DNA of 64,000 nt from Bacteroidota bacterium (GTDB lineage: Bacteria; Bacteroidota; Bacteroidia; AKYH767-A; OLB10): the NCBI GenBank assembly GCA_016713925.1, contig JADJOH010000002.1, positions 1,302,001 to 1,366,000 of the forward strand, read 5' to 3'. Positions 1 through 10,570 of the stretch are shown one piece after another. Numbering within the stretch: the stretch's first letter is position 1; every line of letters begins with the position of its first letter. The notes below the pieces were generated by a model. It saw only the letters and a list, made by a program, of their open reading frames with translations. It was not told where the DNA came from and did not search any database. The translations under genes were made by a program, and so were the position numbers.

Positions 1-50
1 AAAACCTTTATATGTACCTGAAAGTCAGAATTTAGAAGAGATCTAGCTGA

Positions 51-425
51 TTACTCTTCCGGCTCCGTTTCCGGGGGAGGGATATGCAGGTTTTTAAAAA
101 TGGCCTCCATCTTCTCTGCATAGTCAAGGCTATCATCGATAAAAAATTCGAGTTCAGGGATAATTCGGGCTTGTTTCCCGATACGGCGACCGAGTTCGAG
201 TCGGACTTCGGTTTTATGTTTCTTCAGGCTCTTGAGGATTTCCAGAGGCTTAGGTGCCTTAAAAACGCTCAGGTGAACGCGGGCAAGTCCCAGATCCGGA
301 GTGATTTTGACACCTGTCACCGTCACAAAATGAGGACCATACCATCCTCGCCCTTCTCTTTGAAACAACTCCCCCAATTCTTTTTGAATGAGTTTTGCAT
401 ATTTCTGTTGCCGCACTGAATCCAT
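51..425 (-). CDS. rbfA: Ribosome-binding factor A (RbfA)
   Basis: 124-residue protein of the usual length for RbfA, a small cytoplasmic KH-fold factor that binds the 30S subunit near helix 1 of 16S rRNA and supports late 16S processing and cold adaptation. The N-terminus is a basic helix (MDSVRQQKYAKLIQKELGEL). The middle strand has the family pattern VKITPDLGLARVHLSVF. The C-terminal part, IIPELEFFIDDSLDYAEKME, matches the conserved P-x-L-x-F-x-x-D-x-S block. A short acidic tail follows. The ATG at 425 fits the conserved N-terminus. It lies downstream of an intrinsic terminator, so it is transcribed separately from the S8 protease upstream. Confidence 0.95.
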   Translation of the reverse strand: MDSVRQQKYAKLIQKELGELFQREGRGWYGPHFVTVTGVKITPDLGLARVHLSVFKAPKPLEILKSLKKHKTEVRLELGRRIGKQARIIPELEFFIDDSLDYAEKMEAIFKNLHIPPPETEPEE

Positions 426-515
426 GTGACAAAGTTACGAAAAATCAAGTGTAGCTGTTGGTGTTTCCGGGTTCCATCCATCCGGAACGAATACAACAAC
501 GGATAGTGCAATAAA

Positions 516-549
516 AAAACCACCCGTACAGATGTGCACGGGTGGTTTT
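516..549 (-). terminator. Intrinsic terminator after the S8 protease pseudogene
   Basis: Perfect 12-bp inverted repeat: left arm 516-527 (AAAACCACCCGT), loop of 10, right arm 538-549. On the minus strand the stem is followed by a run of seven T. It sits 32 bp after the stop of the S8 protease gene and before rbfA. Confidence 0.85.
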
Positions 550-580
550 ATAAAAATAAGGGTGAGTTGTTCTCCCGGGC

Positions 581-3500
581 TTAGAGGCGAACGAGTTTAA
601 TGGTACGGCTACCGGATTCTGTCACCAGACGAAGGAGATAAACACCTTGAGGGGATTGACGCAAATCGATCAATCCACGGAAATTATTGCCGGCATTCAC
701 CACCTGATTTATCAACACACGACCTTCGATATCAGTCAGCATATAGGAAACATTTCTCGCTTCCACACCGCGTAATTCAAGGTTAAAGAGTCCTGCAGAA
801 GGATTCGGATATACGGCAACATTTCCCAGTTTATCGGGTTGTTCCAAGCCTACTACCGCATCAATATTTACATTGTCGAGGTAGAGGTTATTTCCATAGC
901 GATTAATATTCACAAATTTCACCAGTACAGAAGATCCGATCCAGTTACTCATGTCAACAGTATCCTTTCTCCAGTCGGTTGCATTCGCGGGAGAAAATTC
1001 TGCCGTACTTGCTCCTATAGTAGCCAGGTCAAGTCCCCCCTTCAGATAACCGGATGGTGACCAGGTAGCTCCGCAATCTGTGGAGATATCCACACGCAAA
1101 GTGTCTGAGTAGGCAGCACTATATTGAGCATAGGCCACATCAAAAGTCATCACCGCAGTAGTAGCGTTCGCAAGCGATACTTCAAATGTGGTAAGTCCGT
1201 CTTCAGCGCCTACATTATTATAATCGAAATTATCAACAAAGGGGCATGAAGTAGGATTGCCATCCGCACCTGTTACACCCACTGCTTCTGCCCATGTAAT
1301 TGCTCCACCGGCATCGTCAATACTCCAGGCAACAGGAGGGAAAACCCCGCTTTGGAAATCTTCGATCACCGGAGCTGATGCACTTTGAAGTATGCTGATG
1401 AACGCAGTTTGATTCACGGTACCTCCACCAAAACCATTGGTAGCAGTTAACTCTACATCATACGTTCCTATAGCATTGAAAACAACCTGAGGGTTTTGAG
1501 AGGATGCTGTTGTTCCATTCACGAAAGATACAGATGCCGGAGTAAATGTCCAGAGCCAGCTGCTTGGAGCATTCAGACTCTGATCAGTAAATGTAAATAC
1601 CTTTCCTGCACATCCGGTTGTAGCATTTACCGCGAAAGCAGGAATTGGAGGTGCAGAAGATTCTATAATATTGATATCATCGAGGGCAATATCTGATTCA
1701 AAATTGCCACCGGTCTCTGCGCGGAAACGAACATTGATGATATCGCCTGCCCAGGGTTGTAAATTCACCACGGCTTGCTCCCAGAGATTTCCCTGGCTTC
1801 CAATTAGAGCAGGAATAGCATCATTCAGCCAGCCACCTTGTGTAAAAATATCAATGTGTAATTCACCTATATCACCACCAAACATATGATACCAGAAGGT
1901 CATTTGCGGAGTAGTAGCGTTGGTAAGATCAATACATGGAGATATCAGATTAGAACTTTTGTTATAACATCCGGAAGCTTCGAGGTAAACATAATTTCCT
2001 GCACCCGTCCCGAGGGTATGGTCTACATCCGGTCCTGTGCCTGCGGAAGGCGTTGGGCCTTCGCTCACACGGAAATCAATATCATCCTGATCGTTGTTGA
2101 GTTCATTTATCCATCCATTGCCAATATTACAAACCGTCACTTCACAATTGCTGGTAGTAGCACATAGGGATGCCAATTCAAAATCCTCCGTAAATGGCAA
2201 TGATTGCAATGTGCCGCCAATGACATTTACTACTGATCTGGCGGTATCATTGTACACATTCATATCTCCTGTCAGGCTCAACCATGTTTGCAATGTATAG
2301 GTCCCGGCAAGTGATAAATCAAGTGTTGCCGTAAAGGTAAACAGCTGTGAAGCCGCAGGTGCTAATGTTCCGGTAAAGGTTTCCGTAACCGTTGCTCCTC
2401 CATTCAGAGAAAAGTTCACAGGGATATTAGAGACGGGTGTTTGCCCGCGGTTCTCGATCAATACACCAACAGGAACGGTAGAATTATCATGACAATCCAG
2501 TAAGGAACCATTACCGGGGCTAGCCAATGACGTTAGTTGCGCATCGATAGCAAGGGGGCAAGAAAACGTTCCGGGTGCTTTATAAATGGCATTGGCTCTG
2601 CGACCATTGTTTCCTTCAGGCGTAATGGCACTCACGCTAAACCAATAGGCAAGGTTTGGATTGGTGCCGCTAATGACAATGCTGTTTGTGGTACTCGTAC
2701 CCACAGGCTCCATAAATTTTGCTCCCAGTTGATACGCCGTATAACCTACAGCACCATTCACCGGGTTCCATATGAGACGAATAGAGTCCGGACAAGCCCA
2801 ATCAACAGTAATACCGGTAGGTAAACCGATAATGGCTAAAGACGTATCACTTTCATCGGTGAAACCATTGCGGCTAACTCTCACTTTTACATCTCCGGAA
2901 ACGGTATTTGGCACCACCCAATTGAATTGTTGCAATGTTTGTGGTACTGTTGAAGCGATAACATTCCAGGTGGCTCCGTTGTCGGTGGTATAATCGAGCG
3001 CATAACTCCCCAGATCACGTTGACCATCCCATCTCAACACTTCTGTTTCACCGGGCACCAGTCCTTCTCCACCACTCGGGTAAGTCATTGTTACTTCCTC
3101 TGTACGGAACTCCCACACGAGGTAATACCGTTGACCGATTGACGGTATGGCGTTACCGTTAATAGTTACAGTATACGTTCCCGCAGCAGGATTGCTCAGG
3201 GTAACTTGCTCCATATTGTTCAAACTATCCACCCCACGTACCGCAGGAGCACTCAAACTGGCTACTAATGGTGTTGGGTCAAGAATCCATGGATTCCAAA
3301 CTGCACTTGATGGATCTGTAACGGTCATATTCAGGTTATTCACAAGAGAAGGGGCAGAAGCAGGTGATCCACCCACATCTGACCAATACACCATTACACG
3401 TACTTCTGCTGTACCTGCCGGAACAGTGATGGAATGCGTATTATTTCCGCCTTGTCCGATACTATCGGTAATGAAACGGCTATCTTCCAGCGTACGCAAA

Positions 3501-4984
3501 GCTCTTAATGCATTCACACGACCCCAGCCATAAATAAAATCAGGGCCCGGATTGCCGATATCTTCTGCAGTATTCAGCATGGAAGCTTTAATCAGTGCAG
3601 CGGGAGGATTAGAAGCAGAAAACAATTCTTTGTAGGCCTGATACAGCTGACCAAAAATACCTGCTATACCGGGTGATGCTGCAGATGTTCCTCCACCTAC
3701 CTGATAGGTATTATTTTCATCCGTACTCATTTGATCACGACCATTTGCACAGATATCCGGTTTGATACGACCATCCGATGCGGGACCGCGGCTACTGCTT
3801 GGATCCAGTACTTCAAGGGCATCGAGGTTTCCACAAGCTACTACATTCTTTCCTTGCTTGTAGCCACCCGTAATATTACCCCAACTACCACCTGCACCGT
3901 AACCGCAATTGCCACTACCATTATTACCACCTGAAAATACAAATTGCAACTGTGGATTATCATAGAGCAACTGATCGCCAAATTGAGTGTCGGAAGTGTA
4001 TTCATTGCATCCCTGTGAATAAGAGGTGGAAGCGATCACAATTCCGTAATTGTTAAAGTTAGCCACAGCATCTACCACCTGAGGGTACGAACCGATATCG
4101 AAGGTATAAAGATCAGCACCGCTGGCCATACCACGAATGGTAGGATTCAGGTTGCCGGCACCGGCACAGATGCCACTGGTCATATCACCATGCGTTGAAC
4201 CGGAACCTGTTGCAAAATTGGTAATGCGACCTGTGAAGTCAATATGAGGTCCTACAAAGCCATCGTCAGCAATAGCTACCGTAACCCCTGCTCCGTCATA
4301 GTGACGACCGGTGGCGTAATCGCTATTGATTACATTGGAGCGATGCAAACTACGACCCTTAGTATCATCCTTTACAGATGGGGCAGCGATGGTATTGATA
4401 AAGAACACCCAGGGTTCTGCAGCCAACGCCATCAATGAAAACTCTCCGGCGCGAATGGTGATGATTCTGTTTTGTGCATTATGACCAAGTACAGTTCCAT
4501 GCTTTGCTATTGCAGCAAGTGCAGCAGGCAATGAAACACTGCCCTGATACTATACATTCAGATCAACGGTACCCTTTTCCTTTATCGCCCAGTCCTGAAA
4601 ACCACCGATGATATTCCGGCTGATCTTATGGTTCTGCTCCTGTTTAATAACAGCTCTGACACCGAATGCTGCCAATCGTGTTCTGTCATAACGGACAGGG
4701 ATAGCCGTCATAAAAGTATTTTTCGGAATATAATCCATTACTACCAGACCGCTATTGCGCATAGCGTCCAGTTGTTCCTTTCCCGGAACAGTGTTAAACT
4801 GAAGAAAACGATAATAGTAACCTCCAAATACATCCGCCGGTGTGGGTGACGCTATGAATGCTTCCAGATTCGATTCTGTAGTAATGGTGCCGCTCTGTAA
4901 ATAGATGCGGGTGTCCTGTTGAGCGGATGCGGCAGTGGAAAACAGTACCAGTGCGGCGAAGATCCAAACGTACAACTTTTTCAT
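581..4984 (-). pseudogene. Subtilisin-like (S8) T9SS-secreted protease, interrupted by an in-frame TAG
   Basis: The reading frame runs from ATG 4984 (signal peptide MKKLYVWIFAALVLF...ASAQ) to 581 and would encode 1467 codons, but codon 145 is TAG (4550-4552). The tandem paralogue at 5419-9294 has CAG (Gln) at the equivalent site, so one C-to-T transition explains the break. The frame is otherwise open, with no ATG for re-initiation close after the stop. After the N-terminal region comes an S8 domain with Asp in IADDGF, His in THGDMTSG and Ser in GGTSAASPG, then a fibronectin-like region, a MAM-like jelly roll, a PKD domain, a second jelly roll, and a T9SS type A sorting domain (VYPNPSAGLF ... 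IKLVRL). As a working gene it would be an exported, surface-anchored or released endopeptidase. A sequencing error or a real nonsense mutation are both possible. Confidence 0.85.
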
Positions 4985-5330
4985 TTTAATCATTAATGGG
5001 TTTATGTTTATGGTGTTTTTATTTCTTTCGTTAACCCGGCAGCGTAGCGGAGTGACATACACTATTTAAGTTATCCATTCATTAAAGTACAGAAATTGAA
5101 GCTGAATTCACTCTCTTATCGTTCACTGACGGAAAACGAAAATAGGCATAAACACGTGATATATATACCTTAAAAGGCAATTAAGTGGGAAGAATTAATA
5201 GAAAAGTCCTATTCTTTAGTAAAAAGCTACAAATCAGAGCAATGAAAACGGACGACTAAGAGTTGCTTTTCTATTCCGCTCACCCATTTTAAAAACCGGG
5301 GGAGAGAAAATAACAGCAGGGGGAAAAACC
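4985..5330. other. Intergenic region between the tandem S8 genes
   Basis: About 350 bp upstream of the downstream S8 copy. It is AT-rich near the ATG and must hold the promoter of the interrupted gene, but I see no clear TTTG/TAnnTTTG pair. No open frame here resembles a protein. Confidence 0.5.
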
Positions 5331-5370
5331 GGTATTAAAATGGCCATCAAAAGACAGCCATTTTAATACC
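5331..5370 (-). terminator. Intrinsic terminator after the dockerin-type S8 protease
   Basis: Perfect 14-bp inverted repeat: arms 5331-5344 (GGTATTAAAATGGC) and 5357-5370, with a 12-nt loop. On the minus strand it is followed by CGGTTTTT. It lies 48 bp past the stop at 5419. Confidence 0.8.
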
Positions 5371-5418
5371 ATTATCATCTCTTTCGGGATCGTTTTTCCC
5401 TTGCCCAATTTGAAAGAT

Positions 5419-8400
5419 TTACGGGTGAACAGAGGAAATAAATCCAAAGATATTATTGTTCATTATGGATTGATCAACGATATCAACTACGCCATCTCCG
5501 TTGAGGTCTGTCACTACATATCCGGCAATAAAGTTAAAAAGATCATTATCAATAGCACCCTGATCCGTGATGTCTATCACATTATCCTGAGGAGACAGGT
5601 CTCCGCTGTAGATGGCAAATACTCCCGGTAACAATTGCTTCATATTAGCGCCAAAGGCTTGTGATGCTGACGTAGTAAAGTTATATGCGGTTGTTGCGAG
5701 AAATGGTTGTGGAACAGCACTCCATGTTTCCACACTGTTCCGGTGATAAACCGCGATGTAGTAATTATTCCCTATCACAGCTGGAGGGAATGTGCAGGTA
5801 GCCTGTCCGCTTGTGCTTACTACTGTTGTATCCGTTGCAACGGCAGTAAAAGGCGCTACTGCAGTACGTAATTTCACGATAACGGAGTCGGTTTCGGAAG
5901 GATTGGATCCTGCACCGGTGTTTAGCAATACCGGTGTCATCCCTCCACTACCGTTGTGAAATCCTTCAAAGAGTACATTTAAATTTAAAGTGGCGTTGCC
6001 GGTTGCTCCCGTGAAATTGACATTGTCCAGATACAAACTATTCCCGTAACGGTTGATGTTTACAAATCTCAAAATGACATTCGAGCCGGCCCATGTGGTG
6101 AGATCTACTGTATCCTTTCTCCACTGAGCAGCAGAAGCAGGCGTAAAGTATGCGGTTTGCGTTCCGACCGTTGCCAGAGATAATCCGCCTTTAAAATACC
6201 CGGTGGGTAACCAGGTGCTACCACAATCTGCAGAAACATCTACACGAAGGGAATCGGAATAAGCAGTACTGTAACGGGCATAAGCTACGTCGAAGGTCAT
6301 ACGGGCAGAAGTTGCTCCTGCTAATGAAACTGAATAGGTAACGAGTTTATCTTCTGCAGCGGGATTGTTATAACTATAGTTATCTATAAATGCACAGGTG
6401 GTTGTGGTTCCGGTAGCACCGGGAATACCTGTAGCTTGCTGCCAGGTATAAGTTCCTCCCACGCTTTGAATACTCCACGCCGTTGGTGGGAAGGAAGCTG
6501 CCTGAAAATCTTCTGTCACGGGCATTGTATACACACTAAACACCGTGGAATTAACGACCAGCGTGTCATTGAACTTATTCAGATCACCCGCATAAGAGGT
6601 GTATGCTTGTAACGCATAACTTCCCCCTGCGGAATAATTGACATTCGTAGAAAAAGTAAACAGATAGGTAGCTCCGGGATTCAGTGGTCCGGCATAGGTT
6701 TGAGATACGACCGCACCACCATTCAAACGATAATTCACAGGGATATTCGTCAGCACATTCTGTCCTGCATTTTCCAGCAAAACAGTGACCGGAATAGCGG
6801 AAAGATTCTGACAACCCGATAAATTACCACTTGCGGGGCTAGCCACCGACGTTAGTTTCACATCAAATGGAAGGGGACAATTGCTTGTTCCCGGGGCTTT
6901 ATAAATAGCGTAAGCTCTTCGTCCTTTATTTCCTGCAGGAGTATTTGCACAAACACTGAACCAGTATCCCAAAGCCGGGTTGGTGCCAGTTACAACAAAA
7001 TTGGTAGCCGTTGTTGTGCCAATGGGTTCCATGTATTTATTTCCGAGCTTATAAATCGTATATCCGGCTGCACCACTCACGGCGGTCCATGTCAGACGAA
7101 GGGAATCGGGACAAGCCCAGGAAACCGCCAGTCCTGTAGGAACGCCAATGATTGCTAATGAAGTATCGCTCATATCACTGAAAGCACCACGGGTAACGCG
7201 AACTTTTACAGCGCCTGAAACATTATTCGGAACCAGCCAACTAAACTGTTGAACGGTTTGTGCTACTGATGCAGAGATAGGAATCCAATTTACCCCATTG
7301 TCAACAGTATAATCCAAAGCATAGGTGCCCAGATTCCGCTGACCATCCCATCTCAACACTTCTGTTTCGCCGGGAACAAATCCTTCCGCGCCATTCGGAT
7401 ACGTCATTGTCACTGCATCCGTTCTGAATTCCCATACCAGGTAATACCTTTGACCGGTTGACGGTAATGCATAACCGTTCACCGTTACCGTATAGGCACC
7501 GGCGGCAGGATTATCGAGTGTGACTTGCTCCATATTATTTAAACTGTCCACACCACGAATCGCAGGTGTATTCAGATTCGCTGCGATAGGTGTCGGATCC
7601 AGTTTCCAGGGATTCCAAACTCCTGCAGCAGGATCTGTAAGTGTCATATTCAGATTATTCACCAATGCCGGAGCTGCAACGGTGGAGCCGCCGATATCTG
7701 ACCAATACACCATCACCCGAATTTGTCTTGTACCAGCAGGAACATTGATGACATGGGTTTTATTATTTCCCTGCGTGACACTATCCGTGAGATAACGATT
7801 GCCTTCCAGTGTTTGCAACGCACGTAACGCGTTTATACGACCCCAGCCATAAATAAAATCCGGACCGGCATTACCAATGTCTTCAGCAGTATTCAGTAAG
7901 CTGGCCTTTATGAGTGCAGCAGGTGGATTGCTTGCTCCGGTCAGTTGTTTATAGGCCTGATAGAGTTGAGCAAAGACACCGGCTACTCCGGGAGAAGCGG
8001 CAGATGTTCCTCCACCCACCTGATAGGTATTGTTCTCATTTGTACTCAGCTGATTTCTTCCGTTGGCACAGATATCCGGCTTAATACGACCATCGGAAGC
8101 AGGTCCGCGGCTGCTGGAAGGATCCAGTACTTCCAGTTCATCGAGATTCCCGCAGGCAACCACATTCTTCCCTTGCTTATATCCACCTGTAATATTTCCC
8201 CAGGCGGTACCGGCGCCATAATTACAATTGGTACTGCCGCTATTCCCACCGGAAAAAACAAACTGTATTTGCGGATTATTGTAAAGAAGATTATCTCCAA
8301 ACTGCGTATCGGAAGTATATTGATTACACCCTTGCGAATAAGAGGTGGAGGATATAACGATGCCATAGTTATTGTAATTGGCCACCGCATTGACAACCTG

Positions 8401-9294
8401 AGGATATGCGCCAATATTATAGGTATAGAGATAGGCCCCTGTAGCCATCCCTCTGATGACAGGATTAAGATTTCCCGCACCCACGCAAATACCGCTGGTC
8501 ATGTCACCATGCGTTTGACCTGTTCCCGTAGCGAAGTTGGTCATACGACCTGTAAAATCAATATGAGGACCTACAAAGCCATCGTCGGCTATGGCTACCG
8601 TTACACCCGTACCATCGTAACGACGACCGGTAACGAAATCAGTGTTGATGGAATTGGACCAGTGCAGACTTCGGCCCTTGGTATCATCTTTAACAGAAGG
8701 GGCAGCGATAGAATTAATAAAGAAGACCCATGGTTCTTCCGCTAAAGTCCATAAGGCGTTGTCGGCAATTCGGATGCTGATGACATGATTCTCTGCCAGA
8801 CGTCCGAGTACACGTCCGTATTTCGCAGCAGCGTTAAGAACTGAAGTTTCGCTGAGATGAGCATAATACTGCACATCGAGATCCACTGTTCCCGGAGCAT
8901 TGACTGCCCAATCCTGAAATCCACCGCTAATTGTCCGGCTGATCTTCTGCGCAGGCTCTTGCCTGATAACGGCACGAACACCCAGTGCGGTCAACTTCGA
9001 CTTATCATACCCCTTAGGAATAGCCGTCATAAATGCATTTTTTGGCACATAATCCATCAGGACGAGACCACTCCGACGAATTGCATCCTGTTGCTCCTTA
9101 TTGGGGAGATCCGTAAACTGCAAAAAGCGACAATAATACCCGTTAAATACATCTGTAGGTTCAGGAGCATTCTGAAATGTATTCAGATTTGATTCGGGTG
9201 TAGTAACTCCGCTTTGAAGATACAACGGATAGTTCTGCTGCGCTGAAGTAACGGAGGAGAACAGAACAAGGATAGCTATGTAGATTTGTTTCAT
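5419..9294 (-). CDS. Subtilisin-like (S8) secreted serine protease with dockerin-like C-terminus
   Basis: 1291 residues. The signal peptide is MKQIYIAILVLFSSVTSAQQ, followed by a pro-region-like segment (about 25-200). The S8 catalytic domain spans about 205-500, with Asp237/238 in IADDGF, His262 in THGDMTSG, the oxyanion region near SGGNSGS, and nucleophile Ser431 in GGTSAASPG. Next come a convertase P-like region (about 520-640), a fibronectin-type segment with CPDSLRLTW (about 710-800), a jelly-roll region shared with the tandem paralogue, and a C-terminal dockerin-like module with a calcium-loop motif DLNGDGVVDIVD. Unlike the downstream copy, it has no recognisable T9SS sorting domain. 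It should act outside the cell on proteins, and the dockerin-like end may bind calcium or a partner. Family assignment is firm; substrate is unknown. Confidence 0.92.
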   Translation of the reverse strand: MKQIYIAILVLFSSVTSAQQNYPLYLQSGVTTPESNLNTFQNAPEPTDVFNGYYCRFLQFTDLPNKEQQDAIRRSGLVLMDYVPKNAFMTAIPKGYDKSKLTALGVRAVIRQEPAQKISRTISGGFQDWAVNAPGTVDLDVQYYAHLSETSVLNAAAKYGRVLGRLAENHVISIRIADNALWTLAEEPWVFFINSIAAPSVKDDTKGRSLHWSNSINTDFVTGRRYDGTGVTVAIADDGFVGPHIDFTGRMTNFATGTGQTHGDMTSGICVGAGNLNPVIRGMATGAYLYTYNIGAYPQVVNAVANYNNYGIVISSTSYSQGCNQYTSDTQFGDNLLYNNPQIQFVFSGGNSGSTNCNYGAGTAWGNITGGYKQGKNVVACGNLDELEVLDPSSSRGPASDGRIKPDICANGRNQLSTNENNTYQVGGGTSAASPGVAGVFAQLYQAYKQLTGASNPPAALIKASLLNTAEDIGNAGPDFIYGWGRINALRALQTLEGNRYLTDSVTQGNNKTHVINVPAGTRQIRVMVYWSDIGGSTVAAPALVNNLNMTLTDPAAGVWNPWKLDPTPIAANLNTPAIRGVDSLNNMEQVTLDNPAAGAYTVTVNGYALPSTGQRYYLVWEFRTDAVTMTYPNGAEGFVPGETEVLRWDGQRNLGTYALDYTVDNGVNWIPISASVAQTVQQFSWLVPNNVSGAVKVRVTRGAFSDMSDTSLAIIGVPTGLAVSWACPDSLRLTWTAVSGAAGYTIYKLGNKYMEPIGTTTATNFVVTGTNPALGYWFSVCANTPAGNKGRRAYAIYKAPGTSNCPLPFDVKLTSVASPASGNLSGCQNLSAIPVTVLLENAGQNVLTNIPVNYRLNGGAVVSQTYAGPLNPGATYLFTFSTNVNYSAGGSYALQAYTSYAGDLNKFNDTLVVNSTVFSVYTMPVTEDFQAASFPPTAWSIQSVGGTYTWQQATGIPGATGTTTTCAFIDNYSYNNPAAEDKLVTYSVSLAGATSARMTFDVAYARYSTAYSDSLRVDVSADCGSTWLPTGYFKGGLSLATVGTQTAYFTPASAAQWRKDTVDLTTWAGSNVILRFVNINRYGNSLYLDNVNFTGATGNATLNLNVLFEGFHNGSGGMTPVLLNTGAGSNPSETDSVIVKLRTAVAPFTAVATDTTVVSTSGQATCTFPPAVIGNNYYIAVYHRNSVETWSAVPQPFLATTAYNFTTSASQAFGANMKQLLPGVFAIYSGDLSPQDNVIDITDQGAIDNDLFNFIAGYVVTDLNGDGVVDIVDQSIMNNNIFGFISSVHP

Positions 9295-9589
9295 ACAGAG
9301 GGGTGAATAAAGATGATAATATCGGTTAACTGAGTCTATTCCAGGTCCGGAGAAAAAGTAAAGGAGGGTTATTCCGGTTCAAGGATAGTATACAAACAAA
9401 AATAAGGAACACAAACAGGTTTTGCAAGTAAAAAAACAGGAATTGGCATTTAATTCTAACACAGCTGCGGTAAAAAAATCTATACTACAACTGATCAACA
9501 ATTACGCAGCTTTAAAAATCTGGAAGAGCAACCTGCAAATCAAAATTTATATTCAACTTTGACCTGTAAACAACAGTGCTATTCCCCCT

Positions 9590-10219
9590 ATGCTGACACT
9601 CGTCCCTACTCCAATTGGCCATCTCCAGGACATCACTCTGCGGGGTCTGGAGATATTGAAAGCGGCAGATGTTATTCTTGCAGAAGACACCCGAACCAGC
9701 AAGGTATTACTTCATCATTTCGGGATAGAAAAGCGGGTGCTTTCACATCATCAACATAATGAACATCAATCTACTAAGGAAATTATCCGGATGCTGAAAG
9801 AAGGGCAGGAAATTGCCATGATCAGCGATGCCGGAACACCGGGTATAAGTGATCCCGGCTTTTTACTGGTCAGAGAATGCATCAAAGAAGAAATTGAAGT
9901 ACGCTGTTTACCGGGTGCTACAGCTTTTGTTCCGGCTCTGGTCATGAGTGGACTTCCCTGCGACCGCTTTGTATTTGAAGGATTCTTACCACAAAAAAAG
10001 GGAAGACAAACGCGCTTGCTGGCGTTGAAAGAAGAAGAGCGTACGATCATTTTTTACGAATCTCCCTTCCGGCTCTTAAAACTATTAGAGGAGTGTATGC
10101 TGCATTTTGGAGAAGAGAGACAGGCGTCTGTATCGCGGGAAGTATCAAAGATGTTTGAAGAGACGAGACGGGGAACACTCAAAGAGATCAAAGAACACTT
10201 TATGACCAAAGCCGGTTAA
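9590..10219 (+). CDS. rsmI: 16S rRNA (cytidine1402-2'-O)-methyltransferase RsmI, C-terminus frameshifted
   Basis: RsmI uses SAM to 2'-O-methylate C1402 in the decoding centre of 16S rRNA. The 209-residue frame starts with MLTLVPTPIGHLQDITLRGL and contains the family blocks ILAEDTRTSKVLL, ISDAGTPGISDPG and CLPGATAFVPALVMSGLP (SAM-site region), then FVFEGFLP and SREVSKMFEE. It stops at AG*, but the next frame continues as VKGEIVVVVAGK to a TAG at 10251-10253, which is the usual RsmI C-terminal block. Removing one G from the GG at 10214-10215 restores a 220-residue protein ending at 10253. This is most likely a one-base sequencing error. If real, the enzyme lacks only its last strand. Confidence 0.93.
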   Translation: MLTLVPTPIGHLQDITLRGLEILKAADVILAEDTRTSKVLLHHFGIEKRVLSHHQHNEHQSTKEIIRMLKEGQEIAMISDAGTPGISDPGFLLVRECIKEEIEVRCLPGATAFVPALVMSGLPCDRFVFEGFLPQKKGRQTRLLALKEEERTIIFYESPFRLLKLLEECMLHFGEERQASVSREVSKMFEETRRGTLKEIKEHFMTKAG

Positions 10220-10253
10220 AGGTGAAATCGTGGTGGTTGTCGCTGGAAAATAG

Positions 10254-10570
10254 TCTTATAATTCCCGATCAACAGGTCTTTTTTACCATTCAGCACTTTT
10301 CATTCTTCTTTCAACTTCCGGTTCCCTTTATTTGATCTTGCAAATCGCAGGAACTGGTAGCAATTAGTTATCTGCAAAATATCAGATCACCTGTTTAAAG
10401 TACGTTACACACGTATTCACTCCTTTCATCCGGATATAATTCCTTCCGGATGTTGTTTGCTTCTACTTCGAGCTCTCGATTCAAACATGAGCATTAATGT
10501 CATCAGGTCCGGCACAAGATTAATCTTACTAAAATCTTTAAAGATTTACTCTAAAAAATAATAAACAAAT
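10254..10570. other. Intergenic region upstream of a T9SS operon
   Basis: 317 bp with no convincing gene. A perfect 16-bp palindrome (AAATCTTTAAAGATTT, 10532-10547) lies 24 bp before the ATG of the next gene. It is the only structured element I see and could be an operator or a 5'-UTR hairpin. Confidence 0.45.

Noticed and set aside
3147..3533. 128-codon plus-strand frame
   Set aside because: Antisense to the S8 pseudogene with no recognisable protein; the frame exists because of codon bias on the other strand.
7945..8745. 266-codon open frame on the plus strand
   Set aside because: Runs antisense through the catalytic domain of the S8 protease, has low-complexity Ile/Gly/Thr composition and no signal or motif. 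It is a shadow of the real gene.
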